Source: Leptolinea sp. UBA5203
Lineage (GTDB): Bacteria; Chloroflexota; Anaerolineae; Anaerolineales; Anaerolineaceae
DNA: 48,156 nt
Assembly: GCA_002412765.1 (NCBI GenBank)
Contig: DHVR01000079.1
Coordinates: 1-48,156, forward strand
Direction of reading: 5' to 3'
In this document: in pieces, positions 38,043-47,597 of the stretch
How positions within the stretch are numbered: the first letter of the stretch is position 1
How the letters are laid out: every line of letters begins with the position of its first letter
The notes under the pieces: generated by a model
Databases searched by the model: none
Seen by the model: the letters and a program-made list of their open reading frames with translations, nothing else
What the model was told of the DNA's origin: nothing
Position numbers and translations under genes: made by a program

Positions 38043-39335
38043 ATGCGAAATGGAAAATCAGCTATTTATATTATAAAACTATTGTTAATAGTATTAATAT
38101 TTTCTGGTTGTAGTTATGAGTCAAAAACCACTGCAACGCAGAATATTTCAGGAATACTACCAACAACAACTTCAATACCAACAAAAGATAATGAGGTAGT
38201 ACTTCCAACAATAACAGAAACAATTACGACTAACTCCGAACAACCATCATTTAAATATGAATCAATCAAGATAGTTAATAATATAGATCAATTGCCAACT
38301 ATTGTCGGTTCATTGGTTCTTGCCAATACTTCTAGTTATGATGTTTCAAATATAATTATATGGGATATGGTTTCTAAAAAGGAAATTGAAATTCCAAATG
38401 AATATGTTGAAATATTTGCAGTGTCGCCGAAAATGAACTATTTGGCATATTCCTCATCATCACTAGAACAAGACATATTGAAGGATCATGGAATAATTAT
38501 AATGAATTCGGATGGAACAATAATTGATACGCTTAGTGATATAGAACCGGGTGTTAGTTTTAAATGGAAAGATGAACAAGAATTAATGATAAATTCCTAT
38601 ATGGAAGAAAATCCCCTAATTCTATACTCGCCATTTACTAAAAGCACGCAAACTATACTTCCTTACTTTCAAGAATCGGAGATTGTTTTTTTTGATAAAG
38701 ATTTAATTCGATTATGGAATTTTTATGCACAGCATAAAAATGTTTATAACCCTACTTTTACAAGAGTTATTTTTCCTACAAATGATGAACAGGGTCCGAA
38801 GATAGTGTTGCGTGATTTAACTTCTGAAACAGATTTGGCGTCGTTTCCCACCTACATTGAATGGGGAGTAGATCCAAGCTGGTCAACTAATGGCGATAAA
38901 TTTGCGATTGGAATTGAAACAAACCCATCTTCGATACAAGGTGATTTCAGTAAATATGAAATATTTCTGATTGATCAGAATGGTGATTTAATTCAAAAAA
39001 CAAATTATGCTTCAATATCAGATTCGTTTTATATTCTTTATCTATCATGGTCTCCTGACAATCGATATATTGCATTTAGCTTTTCTAGAAACACTGATAA
39101 TTATTATGATAATATTGAATTAGGTGTATTTGATACTAGTACTCAAGAAACAGCATTTTATCAGATTACTACACCTAGTGAATATGTCCCAATATGGTCT
39201 CCTGATAGTAGATTTATAGTTCTAAAAACAGCTTATCCAAAAGAAAATGGAACTAATTCATTAATCATAGACATTACTACTAATCAAGGATTGATAATAA
39301 AAGAAGGATATGAACCAATTGGCTGGTTAAATTAG
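38043..39335 (+). CDS. Beta-propeller lipoprotein, candidate immunity protein for tip 4
   Basis: 430 residues from the preferred start at 38043 (AAAGG seven bases upstream). An in-frame ATG at 38028 overlaps the stop of cassette 4. The N-terminus is a lipoprotein signal with lipobox FSGC near residue 25, followed by a Ser/Thr/Pro linker. The body has repeated propeller-type strands: DPSWSTNGDKFAIG, LSWSPDNRYIAFSF, PIWSPDSRFIVL. It would be exposed outside the membrane. Like the protein after tip 1, it is a surface-anchored propeller following a type A cassette. Immunity is inferred from position; a stand-alone TolB-like lipoprotein is the alternative. Confidence 0.7.
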   Translation: MRNGKSAIYIIKLLLIVLIFSGCSYESKTTATQNISGILPTTTSIPTKDNEVVLPTITETITTNSEQPSFKYESIKIVNNIDQLPTIVGSLVLANTSSYDVSNIIIWDMVSKKEIEIPNEYVEIFAVSPKMNYLAYSSSSLEQDILKDHGIIIMNSDGTIIDTLSDIEPGVSFKWKDEQELMINSYMEENPLILYSPFTKSTQTILPYFQESEIVFFDKDLIRLWNFYAQHKNVYNPTFTRVIFPTNDEQGPKIVLRDLTSETDLASFPTYIEWGVDPSWSTNGDKFAIGIETNPSSIQGDFSKYEIFLIDQNGDLIQKTNYASISDSFYILYLSWSPDNRYIAFSFSRNTDNYYDNIELGVFDTSTQETAFYQITTPSEYVPIWSPDSRFIVLKTAYPKENGTNSLIIDITTNQGLIIKEGYEPIGWLN

Positions 39336-39385
39336 TTTTCATAATCTATTTTGTTTAAGTAGATAATATTTAAGAAGTCACATAG

Positions 39386-40253
39386 GGCACCGACTGGCAA
39401 ACCCAATCCGAAATGAAGTATGACGGTCTGGCTCCCTCGGCTCTACAAGCCTCACGAGTGCTGCGCGAGTAACCGCCTGGAGATGACCACTTTCGTCGAC
39501 GGCATGCCCAGCACAACGCGCTACCAACTGGATAATGGCCAAACTCTGGCCGCCATCGCAGGGGAGACGAGCACCTTCACCTTGTACGGACGCGGTGCGA
39601 TTGGCACGTTCAGCACGGAATGGTCATACATTCTCCAAGATGGCGCGGGATCCATGCGTCAATTGGCCAAGCCGGATGGGGCGGTGGCTCTGAGCGTCTC
39701 GTACACGCCGTGGGGAGACACCTTGGAAGTGTACGGCACCGGAATGCTGGATATCGGCTATCTAGGCGGGGTGTATGATGCCGGCACTGGCTTGATTTAC
39801 ATGGGCAATGGACAGTATTATGACCCGTCTAGTGGCCGCTTCCTGACCCGGGGAGCCAATGCTGATCAGAGCAATCCGTATACGCCATGGAACAGTGACC
39901 CTTCCGGGATGCTGATTGCGCCATTGGCGCTGCTGGCGCTGGTGTTTGGGCGGAAAAAGAACCGCACCAAGCTGGATCATTTTGTTATACTGCTTGTGAT
40001 TGGATTGTCGGTTGGGTTGAGCGTATCGGCGTGTAATACAACACCTGAAGGTGAGAAGGCAACCCAGACATATGAAGCTGCAATAGGAATATTTAATTCA
40101 AGGAATACAATGACTTCAGTTGCATATGGAGTAAAATTTGCAACTGCTGTGTGGCAAATGAATCAAACTGAAACCCAAGCTGCTATTCCAGCAACTGCAA
40201 CCACGATAGCTTCAAGCACGCCAATGCCTTCTGGAACCCAACAGAAACACTAA
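39386..40253 (+). pseudogene. Decayed rhs cassette 5
   Basis: The shortest cassette. Homology begins inside the Rhs core (about 39386, TDWQTQSEMKYDGL). It is interrupted at 39432-39468 by a 37-base insertion that breaks the frame, then continues with NRLEMTTF through DPSG and a type A module with lipobox-like VSAC. The tip is only about 75 residues before a TAA at 40251 and has no recognisable domain. No immunity gene follows. The insertion and the short tip indicate a degenerate reserve cassette. Confidence 0.75.
39432..39468 (+). repeat. 37-base insertion in cassette 5 core
   Basis: All other copies read directly from GACGGTCTGG to GTAACCG or a close variant. Here 37 bases starting CTCCCTCGGCTC are inserted at that point, shifting the frame. 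The sequence partly resembles the CCCTCGGCT-type short repeat in cassette 4. Confidence 0.6.
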
Positions 40254-40282
40254 CTGTAAATTTATGTTTAGCTATTATAACT

Positions 40283-40513
40283 TTGCATATATCTTATCCA
40301 TCAATAAATAAATCTACATTTCAGTTCACAAAACTACCTTTTGATGTTTCATTTCTTTATTCATGGGGATTTGGAAATAATACTGAATATTTATCATACG
40401 ATAGCTTGGCAAGTGCAACTAAGAACACTGGTCATAAATATAGTGGATTAGATTTGGAAGCCAATGGCAAATCAATCTCTGGATGGAATCAAATCGCTTT
40501 CGCAAGTCATTAA
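40283..40513 (+). pseudogene. Possible detached C-terminal part of tip 5
   Basis: An open frame of 76 codons with only a TTG start. Read back without a start it overlaps the end of cassette 5 in another frame (NPTETLTVN). The peptide FDVSFLYSWGFGNNTEYLSY looks protein-like, so a one-base shift may have separated the tip from its end. Weak evidence. Confidence 0.3.
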
Positions 40514-40793
40514 AACATCCGTAGATTGCATGGCATACTGGTCCAATGTCAAGAAAACTGCCCTCATTTTCATCTGAATTTTCTTAAGAAATTCATGTAT
40601 AATACCAATTAAGCGATCAAATTCCCCATAGACACATAAGCTGACACCGCGCAATAGAGGACGCCTTGATGAGTAAATCATAAAGGTGAATTATTTAAGG
40701 TATAGTTTTCCAGAGTCCTTAATGGTTTATTAAGCGTGCACTTACAAACCGATACAAATAACCGGTTTGGGTTCTTTCCATTGGAGATGGTCT

Positions 40794-43700
40794 ATGAACA
40801 AAAGCAAACTTTGGCCAATCTTACTGGTTGCAGGCGCTTTTATTGTTGTTCTAAGTACTCTGGCTGTGATTTTGGGTCTAAAAAACATCCCATCCGTCAG
40901 TGAACAAATACCACCCGGTTCAGCCCCCATCCATGTGCGCATTACCTATCCTGATAATCAAACCGGCTGGCCGCTGAACGCAACCATTCCCATCCAGATC
41001 AGTGCCTGGGGTGCGCAGCCCATTACCAATGTGGATTTGTATATCAACAACACGGTGTATCAATCCCAGGTTTACCCGGCGGATCAAGTCCAAAAAGAAT
41101 ACGATTCCGTGATCCACTGGCAGCCTGGAGAAATCGGTCAATATATCCTGGTGGCAAAAGTGATGGATGCAGCCGGAGGAACGGGCATCTCCAATGCGGT
41201 GGTGGTTGAATCCGCAGCCGCCGTTGGCTCTCGCTCACCTATCCAGTTCATCCCGGGTGACACCCTGGCGAATATCGCTGTCACCCAAAATATTTCCCTG
41301 GAAGAAATTCAAGTGGCAAATCCCGGCATTGATCCACAGCAAGCCCTGCCGGAAGACAGTCAAGTCTTTATTCCCAATCCACCCATCGCTGTCATTAATC
41401 CCAATCAAATCCCTGCCTATGTTCCAAATGCGAATCCACCTCCAACCGGTAACCCGCCCTCGGATGATTCCGCACCCCCAAAATGGACCTTTGTCCATGA
41501 TTTCCTTTTTTGGATGAAGACCTCGAACACAGATCAAGCCGAGCCGCCAGAGGAGCAAAATAATCCCAATCTGCCTGCCGGACCGGATCTATTTAGCGAA
41601 TACTATTCCAATTGTGAGGTCTATCTGCAGGTGAGGTTCTTGCCGGATAGCAGCCAGACTATTTCTGAGGACGGGTATTTTCTCTATCGTTCCCAGGATG
41701 GGGGTGCCTACGAAAGAATCGCCACCTTGCCCGCCTATAATGGCTCCCCGAATGGGGATTCCTCCCCCTGGACTTTTCACGACATGGAGCAGCACGGCTC
41801 CTTAACCTATTATGCCGCCGCGTTTAATAGCTATGGAGAAAACCCAGGGACGCCAGTCTCCATACCCATGGAAGAAGTGGGCTGCGCCGGGCCAGACCCG
41901 ATCTCCGGTATCAATATTAACGGGGATGGGGATTTGGTGCTGCCTGGAGGGCTGGACACCGCCTATCTTTACATCCAAATCAACAACTCCCAGGCTCTGC
42001 GTGTGCCCGAAGGGAATCGCATGTTTCTGCCTCATTCTGGTCAAAAATTCAATCTGGATATCTACCTGGACAGTCTGGTGAATACCATCCAAATCGCCGA
42101 CCTTCAGGTTCACATGGAAGTGTGGGGGTGGCAAAGTGGAAACCTGGTTTATGTGGGTGAGCTGGATCGCACCATTCATCGCACCGTTTTAACCATTTGC
42201 TCCAAGGAAGGAGAAGGTGCCTGCACAGCAGGCGGAGGCGGTGTCTGGGTACGTGAGATGAACATCCTCTCGGATAATCTCAAACCGTTGGACCAACAAC
42301 AATACGAACTGCACTGGCAAACCACCTCGTTGACGGAAGCAGATTGGATCTGCTTGAATATGGCAGAAGCGTTTAATGGCCCGCACATGGAAGATGCCAA
42401 TCCAGTACTCTATCACAACTGCTATTTTGCGACTAAAGATGGATATGTTGGCGGACAGGAAGGCACCTATCTGCTTGATTTGGGACAAATTCTATATCCG
42501 GCGGATAAAAGCAGCGTTCCTCTCTACAAAGGGGGGAACCAGGAGCATTATCAATATCCTGATTTTGATCTCAAACACCAAATCGGTACGCCGTTTGATC
42601 TGGCACTGCGCGGTTATGCCCGGCTGGATGAGCATAAGCTGAATGATATCTCCAATACAATCTACATGCACTACAACACCGGCGCAACTCCATCCGAGCT
42701 GCCTGCATTGGCGTCCACCATCCCCAGCCTGTATGATATCGAAATTTTGGAAGACAGCTACGCCCCACCCACCTATGAAATCTGGGAGAATTGGGCCTGC
42801 GTGATCGTGGATTCGGACCCGAATAACGATTATGGAGGGGTCAATAACAAGCTTTGTCCGCTTTCGTATGTGGAATGCGGGGTCAATGTCGATTGCGAAG
42901 ACCCCGGTTTCTGGGGCACCATTGCCAAAGCCTGGGACATGATCGTAGATGCCATCAATGAGGTAAAAAGCGCCATCGCGGGAGCGATTGCCGATGTGAT
43001 CCCCTATTGCAGTGACAGCAGCCTGTGTAAGGATGCAGTAAGGGCTGGATTGGATTACGGCATCACCGCCATCAGCGGCATGCCGCCGAATTTGCCCAAC
43101 TCGGATGAACTTCTAACAGAAGGGATCACCGAAGTCATTGGCGCTGGATTGGGAGAAATTGTCGATCCCAACGCCATCCAGTATGTTTGCGGAGATGCCT
43201 GCAAAGCTGAAATTGCCACGCAGTTACAGCCCTATTTACAACAGGCTAAATCCTATTACAGTCAGCCGGGATGTTTCGAACCCTCAGGGCATTACAACAT
43301 GTTCCCGGTCTGCGTTCAACCACCTGCCATTGTTCACCCTGCTCCAGGTTCCTATAATTTCCCTGGTTTCGTAGTTGTGCGGGTAACCCGCAAATCGACG
43401 ACGGAATCTCTGGCTGCCACCAGCGACATTCAAGGGAATATCCTGCTGCGCCTGACCGTGGATGGTGAAAATTTCAACCGCAGTGGTACCTACACAAATT
43501 CTTGTAAATATGAAGATAACGTTTACCAGGTCAATCTACCCGATCCAACAGATCCGGATGATCTTGCCAATTTTGACTATAATCCGGTGGGTGACAGCCC
43601 GATGTATGAGCCGCTATATGAAGAATTCGAGATGGTTCTCCCCTGGCTGGAACCTGGACAATCCATAAATGTTCCCATTTCCTTAAACCAAATTACAACC

Positions 43701-43910
43701 GGTCATCCCGAAGATTGTATCGCCACAGCCCACAGCCAGTATTTGTTTTATAAAGGTATGTCGCATATGTCCGCCGTCGAGTACTGTTACAGCTCCGGCA
43801 GCAGTGTGGACTGGGTCCCCTGCACCAATGGCGGAGCAGACTATTGGCATTTTGACAACCCAGATTCCCCGAATGATGTCGTAGCCTATTTTGAAGAAGT
43901 TGGCGAATAA
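40794..43910 (+). CDS. Membrane-anchored envelope protein with Ig-like and LysM-like domains
   Basis: 1038 residues from the ATG at 40794, chosen because GGAG lies nine bases upstream and the N-terminus then reads as a helix anchor (about 5-28). An Ig-like domain (about 45-140, ITYPDNQTGWPLNA, HWQPGEIGQYILVAKV) is followed by a LysM-like segment at 150-193 (PGDTLANIAVTQNISLEEIQVANPGI), which may bind peptidoglycan. A Pro/Asn linker follows, then long beta-rich segments with several cysteines and no recognised enzyme motif. It is followed 32 bp later by a lipoprotein gene with a similar Ig-like domain, so the two are probably one operon and may work together at the cell surface. Confidence 0.75.
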   Translation: MNKSKLWPILLVAGAFIVVLSTLAVILGLKNIPSVSEQIPPGSAPIHVRITYPDNQTGWPLNATIPIQISAWGAQPITNVDLYINNTVYQSQVYPADQVQKEYDSVIHWQPGEIGQYILVAKVMDAAGGTGISNAVVVESAAAVGSRSPIQFIPGDTLANIAVTQNISLEEIQVANPGIDPQQALPEDSQVFIPNPPIAVINPNQIPAYVPNANPPPTGNPPSDDSAPPKWTFVHDFLFWMKTSNTDQAEPPEEQNNPNLPAGPDLFSEYYSNCEVYLQVRFLPDSSQTISEDGYFLYRSQDGGAYERIATLPAYNGSPNGDSSPWTFHDMEQHGSLTYYAAAFNSYGENPGTPVSIPMEEVGCAGPDPISGININGDGDLVLPGGLDTAYLYIQINNSQALRVPEGNRMFLPHSGQKFNLDIYLDSLVNTIQIADLQVHMEVWGWQSGNLVYVGELDRTIHRTVLTICSKEGEGACTAGGGGVWVREMNILSDNLKPLDQQQYELHWQTTSLTEADWICLNMAEAFNGPHMEDANPVLYHNCYFATKDGYVGGQEGTYLLDLGQILYPADKSSVPLYKGGNQEHYQYPDFDLKHQIGTPFDLALRGYARLDEHKLNDISNTIYMHYNTGATPSELPALASTIPSLYDIEILEDSYAPPTYEIWENWACVIVDSDPNNDYGGVNNKLCPLSYVECGVNVDCEDPGFWGTIAKAWDMIVDAINEVKSAIAGAIADVIPYCSDSSLCKDAVRAGLDYGITAISGMPPNLPNSDELLTEGITEVIGAGLGEIVDPNAIQYVCGDACKAEIATQLQPYLQQAKSYYSQPGCFEPSGHYNMFPVCVQPPAIVHPAPGSYNFPGFVVVRVTRKSTTESLAATSDIQGNILLRLTVDGENFNRSGTYTNSCKYEDNVYQVNLPDPTDPDDLANFDYNPVGDSPMYEPLYEEFEMVLPWLEPGQSINVPISLNQITTGHPEDCIATAHSQYLFYKGMSHMSAVEYCYSSGSSVDWVPCTNGGADYWHFDNPDSPNDVVAYFEEVGE

Positions 43911-43942
43911 AGAAGATCCAGGATGGCTAGTGAGGACTCATC

Positions 43943-44863
43943 ATGAAAAAAATACTTTACATCATCATGATTTATTGCATTGCCTTATGTGCTGGCTGTA
44001 ATGTCCCCAAGGCAGCTCAGTTTATCGAAATTTCTCTGGCTGAAAACACAGGCCCTCAAGCCTGGGTGGATGCCCCACTCGATAACACCACGCTGCCGCT
44101 GGCTCCTTACGAAATTGTTTTTCACATCACAGATCAGCAGGAAGTAACCCAGGGTGAATTGAGTATTAACAATCAGGTGGTGGCAGCGCTGCCCAATCCA
44201 CAGGCCGGCAAAAAACTTGCCACTCTGAAATATGCCTGGAATCCATCGGCACCCGGTGAATATCTGCTCAGTGTGCGCGCCCAGGGATCCTCCGGGAATT
44301 GGGGACCCCTAACCACCAGCAAGGTTTTCATTGGCGAACCGACCACCACGGTAACCATGACCATGACGCCTACCGGCAGCGAGACGCCTACGTTGACCCC
44401 AACCCCCACGCTCACCCCGACGCTTACACCCACGCTCCTTACCGGATTTGCCAGTGTGAGTGCTTCACCTAACGCTGTCTATTCCGGGAATTGTACCCCT
44501 AACCAGGTGACGGTAAATGCGCAGACAACACAAACAACTGGCATTACCGCCGTTATTCTCTTCTATCGCTTAAGGGACAGCGGAAGCACTAGTGAATGGC
44601 TGAATGCTTCCATGAATCCGCAGAGCGCCGGTCAATACAGCAAGAGCATCAATGTCGGGTCTGCTGCCAGCGACTTGGGACGCAGCAACCAGAGTGGTAC
44701 GCTGGATTACCAATTGGTGATTCAGCAGCAAAATGGTGATCTGATCCGCAGTCCGGTTTATTCCAATGTAGAGGTCGCAGCCTGCGGGTTTAGCCTGCCG
44801 GATATCCAAGTTAAAACAATAATCCCAATCCCCCTAATTCGTACGGTTGAGATTGTCAGATAA
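43943..44863 (+). CDS. Lipoprotein with Ig-like domain and Thr/Pro-rich linker
   Basis: 306 residues. The signal peptide ends in the lipobox LCAGC (Cys19). An Ig-like domain (about 38-130, with YAWNPSAPGEYLLSVRAQ) matches the pattern of the Ig-like domain in the preceding gene (HWQPGEIGQYILVAKV). A PTLTPT repeat linker at about 140-170 and a second beta domain follow, containing NCTPNQVTV. GAGGAC precedes the ATG by seven bases. It is probably a surface lipoprotein partner of the LysM-like protein. No enzyme motif is seen. Confidence 0.75.
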   Translation: MKKILYIIMIYCIALCAGCNVPKAAQFIEISLAENTGPQAWVDAPLDNTTLPLAPYEIVFHITDQQEVTQGELSINNQVVAALPNPQAGKKLATLKYAWNPSAPGEYLLSVRAQGSSGNWGPLTTSKVFIGEPTTTVTMTMTPTGSETPTLTPTPTLTPTLTPTLLTGFASVSASPNAVYSGNCTPNQVTVNAQTTQTTGITAVILFYRLRDSGSTSEWLNASMNPQSAGQYSKSINVGSAASDLGRSNQSGTLDYQLVIQQQNGDLIRSPVYSNVEVAACGFSLPDIQVKTIIPIPLIRTVEIVR

Positions 44864-44930
44864 GGCAGTGTAAATTTGCCAATGAGAGATCTAAATTAAG
44901 CATAGGATCTACATTCAGCTTGAGCTATCT

Positions 44931-44949
44931 CCCCCCCCCCAAAAAAAAA
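44931..44949. repeat. Homopolymer run C10A9
   Basis: Ten C followed by nine A between two convergent genes. The A run supplies the U-tract of the minus-strand terminator. The C run is either slippage-prone sequence or a place where the assembly may be inexact. Confidence 0.9.
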
Positions 44950-44972
44950 GCCGCCCATAACCAGGGCGGCTT
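44941..44972 (-). terminator. Terminator of the HerA-like ATPase gene
   Basis: On the minus strand a perfect 9-bp GC-rich stem (AAGCCGCCC against GGGCGGCTT, loop of seven) is followed by a run of T. It starts 21 bp after the ATPase stop. Confidence 0.9.
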
Positions 44973-44992
44973 CGTTTATCTGATTTCGATTA

Positions 44993-47461
44993 TTAATCTA
45001 TGCGAAAAGCGGGAACTAGTTTTGCCAGCTCGTTTCCGGTTTCTTGATAATATGGCATCCATACCACGGCAAAGACCGCCAGATAAATATCCTTCTTCAT
45101 GGCTGTCACAGGGGTCTCCACCGTGTTATCCACGACGGCTGCCCATTTATCATTGATTTCTTTCTCCAGATCCGTTTTCTCAACCATGACGCGTTGAAGT
45201 TCTTTTTGTAGATCTTCTAATTCTTGAGTTTCCTGTTCCAATTGTGCTTTGGCTTGTGCCGTCATCCGCCGCTTGGTCAGGTTCGAAGAAACACTGGCTT
45301 TTCGTGAACTAAGCACCTTTAATAAGAACTCGCCGGCTTTGCCCACTTCTTCCATGCGGCGTTGATTTAATTCAGCTTCCTGCTGATCCACTTCCAACGT
45401 CTGCCGTTTGATGCGCGTTTCCAGGGTTTTGAGTTTCGTGACCAAAGCGGCATCTACTTTCTTAATTTCCTGGTCACGCGCCACGCGGGCTGCCTCCGCA
45501 CAGCGGGTTCGGAAAGCTGCTTTGCCTTCCTCCGGGTTCATAGCCACCCCCAAGCTGGTATTTACCGTAAGGGTCGCCCCGCCTGTCCGATAGACCCAAT
45601 CAATAAATTGGCCGTTCAAACCGTTGATTAATTTGGCATCGCTGAAACCATTCGGTAAAGGAGCATAGAGACCGTCTTTCTCAACCTGCCCGCTTAAATC
45701 ACCTTTTTCGTAAGGTGCAACAGCGAATTGCTCCCAATCGATGTTCCCATTAGGTAATTCAGGCAGCATAGCAGCATGTTTCTTGGTAATAGAAAGATTA
45801 AACTTCTTGACGAAATAATTGGTCTCCGATTGCAGGTAGACAGACGGTTGATAGATCAACTGCACATTTTGCCTGGTGATCTCTGCCCCGAAACCTGCCT
45901 CCGTTGGGGTGAGTTTGACAGGGTAGAACTGCTCCTGCAAACCGCCCGGAACACCAGGCCGGCTTTGAGTAAAACGCTTGCCATTCCCTGATGAAGCAGA
46001 ACCAGCCGGTGAAGGTTGTGCGTTTCTCGGCTGTGAAGGAAAAAGAACAGGTTTGCTGCCGGCTAGTTGATTCAATGCGGGAAGCTGGGATTTAGTCAAC
46101 GGGCCAGCCAGATAATTCATCGCCCAACGCGTCTGGAACAAAATTGGCCCTTTGGCATGCACATTATGCAGCAAAAACACGCGCTTTTGCAGGCCAGAGA
46201 TCATCTGATCATAAAGCTTGGCAGAGCCAGTCCCCGCAACCCCTTCCAGACCATCCAATAATCGCATTTTATCTCGTTCGGTTTGCAGACGGCCAATCAT
46301 CCAGGTACCGATATTGGAAAGCGCCTTGTAATCCAGATCCACCGGATTCTGCGTAGCCAGCACCAGACCCACCCCAAATGCACGCGCTTGTTTCAACATG
46401 CGCAGCATAATGGGCCGCGAAGGCGGATTGGCAACCGGCGGCAGATATCCCAGGATTTCATCAAAATAAATCAACGCACGTAGACTGCTGGTACCGCGCT
46501 GGGTGCGCATCCAGGATTCGATGGCGGCAAATAACAAGGTCACAAAAAACATGCGCTCAGAATCATTTAAATGTGCCAGATAGAAAATACTGTGGCGAGG
46601 TTTCCCTTCCGGGGTATATAAAATGGAAGCCACATCCAGAGTCTGCCCTTCCATCCAGGTCTGGAAGGAGGGAGAGGCCAGGAAATTGTTCAACAGCATA
46701 GCCAGATCAAAACGATCCTTCTCGGGATACAGATTTTCAATAGGGAAAGCGCCCAAGCGATTAAACGGCGGGGTCTGCACCTGCATGATCAGCTCCGTCA
46801 AGTCTAATGAATTGCCGGTAGACCAGGCGTTTTCAAGAATATTGGACAAAAGGATGTGCTCGCGAGATCGGAGTGGATCTACATCTGTCACCCCAACCAA
46901 CCCCAAGACACCGGTAACTGTAGATGAAATCCGATCACGTAGCAGTTCGGCGTTCATCTCCCAATCCATATCCGGGCAGGCAAAAGAAGAAAGAATGTTG
47001 ACCGGGATGCCAGCCTTCGAGCCGGGCGTATAAATCGCATACTCCACTGCGCTGCTAAGTTTGAGGATGTCCTCCTGCCCGATGCCCCAATCCGCCAGCC
47101 CTTTTTTCCAATCAGCGGCTTTTTCAGCGGCAAAAGTCTTAACATCCTTGCCTTCACGGCGCGCTTCGTCCGGATCAATCCAGGGTTCAAAATCCGTGGG
47201 TAATAAATTGGGAAAATGCAGCATCAAGTTGGTCAGATCCCCTTTCGGGTCGATCATAATCGCCGGAATACCCTGTAAGGCGGCCTCTTCCAATAAACCG
47301 ACACACAAACCCGTCTTGCCGGACCCGGTCATACCGGTAACCACAGCGTGAGTGGTTAAATCCGCAGGGTCGTACAGGATGGGGTTGTCCAACAATTTCT
47401 TGTTCTGCAACTCATACTGCTTACCCAGATAAAATTTCTGATCACGGTCAATCGCGGCCAT
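44993..47461 (-). CDS. HerA/DUF87-type P-loop ATPase with C-terminal coiled coil
   Basis: 822 residues of the HerA-FtsK superfamily. Walker A GMTGSGKT has K49, DPKGDLTNL follows at 71-79 and Walker B IYFDE has D334/E335. LATQNPVDLDYKALSN lies further on, a signature typical of HerA-like proteins. These form hexameric ATPases that move along DNA or pump it; archaeal HerA works with the NurA nuclease in end processing, but no NurA gene is near. Residues about 660-770 are strongly predicted coiled coil, followed by a short end domain. The start is supported by GAGGAG about nine bases upstream on the minus strand. It ends at a strong terminator. The cellular role in Chloroflexota is not known to me. 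Confidence 0.85.
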   Translation of the reverse strand: MAAIDRDQKFYLGKQYELQNKKLLDNPILYDPADLTTHAVVTGMTGSGKTGLCVGLLEEAALQGIPAIMIDPKGDLTNLMLHFPNLLPTDFEPWIDPDEARREGKDVKTFAAEKAADWKKGLADWGIGQEDILKLSSAVEYAIYTPGSKAGIPVNILSSFACPDMDWEMNAELLRDRISSTVTGVLGLVGVTDVDPLRSREHILLSNILENAWSTGNSLDLTELIMQVQTPPFNRLGAFPIENLYPEKDRFDLAMLLNNFLASPSFQTWMEGQTLDVASILYTPEGKPRHSIFYLAHLNDSERMFFVTLLFAAIESWMRTQRGTSSLRALIYFDEILGYLPPVANPPSRPIMLRMLKQARAFGVGLVLATQNPVDLDYKALSNIGTWMIGRLQTERDKMRLLDGLEGVAGTGSAKLYDQMISGLQKRVFLLHNVHAKGPILFQTRWAMNYLAGPLTKSQLPALNQLAGSKPVLFPSQPRNAQPSPAGSASSGNGKRFTQSRPGVPGGLQEQFYPVKLTPTEAGFGAEITRQNVQLIYQPSVYLQSETNYFVKKFNLSITKKHAAMLPELPNGNIDWEQFAVAPYEKGDLSGQVEKDGLYAPLPNGFSDAKLINGLNGQFIDWVYRTGGATLTVNTSLGVAMNPEEGKAAFRTRCAEAARVARDQEIKKVDAALVTKLKTLETRIKRQTLEVDQQEAELNQRRMEEVGKAGEFLLKVLSSRKASVSSNLTKRRMTAQAKAQLEQETQELEDLQKELQRVMVEKTDLEKEINDKWAAVVDNTVETPVTAMKKDIYLAVFAVVWMPYYQETGNELAKLVPAFRID

Positions 47462-47551
47462 GGATTAATTCTCCTCAACTTAAAATATACGTTTCTAACA
47501 TTCTACCCTAAACCAGGTTGCAGGGGCAAATCACCGCTGAAATACCCGCCC

Positions 47552-47580
47552 TTGACGGGAAACCCTTTGTGTACTACAAT
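47552..47580 (+). promoter_or_regulatory. Promoter of the tRNA-fMet gene
   Basis: TTGACG (47552-47557) and TACAAT (47575-47580) are separated by exactly 17 bases. The tRNA begins 17 bases after the -10 box. This is the clearest sigma-70-type promoter in the window. Confidence 0.75.
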
Positions 47581-47597
47581 CATGGAGCTTCAAGTGA

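Noticed and set aside
30200..39335. Cassettes 2-4 as independent expressed rhs genes
   Set aside because: They lack ATG or ribosome sites at the right place, lack signal peptides and most of the Rhs shell, and open directly after stop codons.
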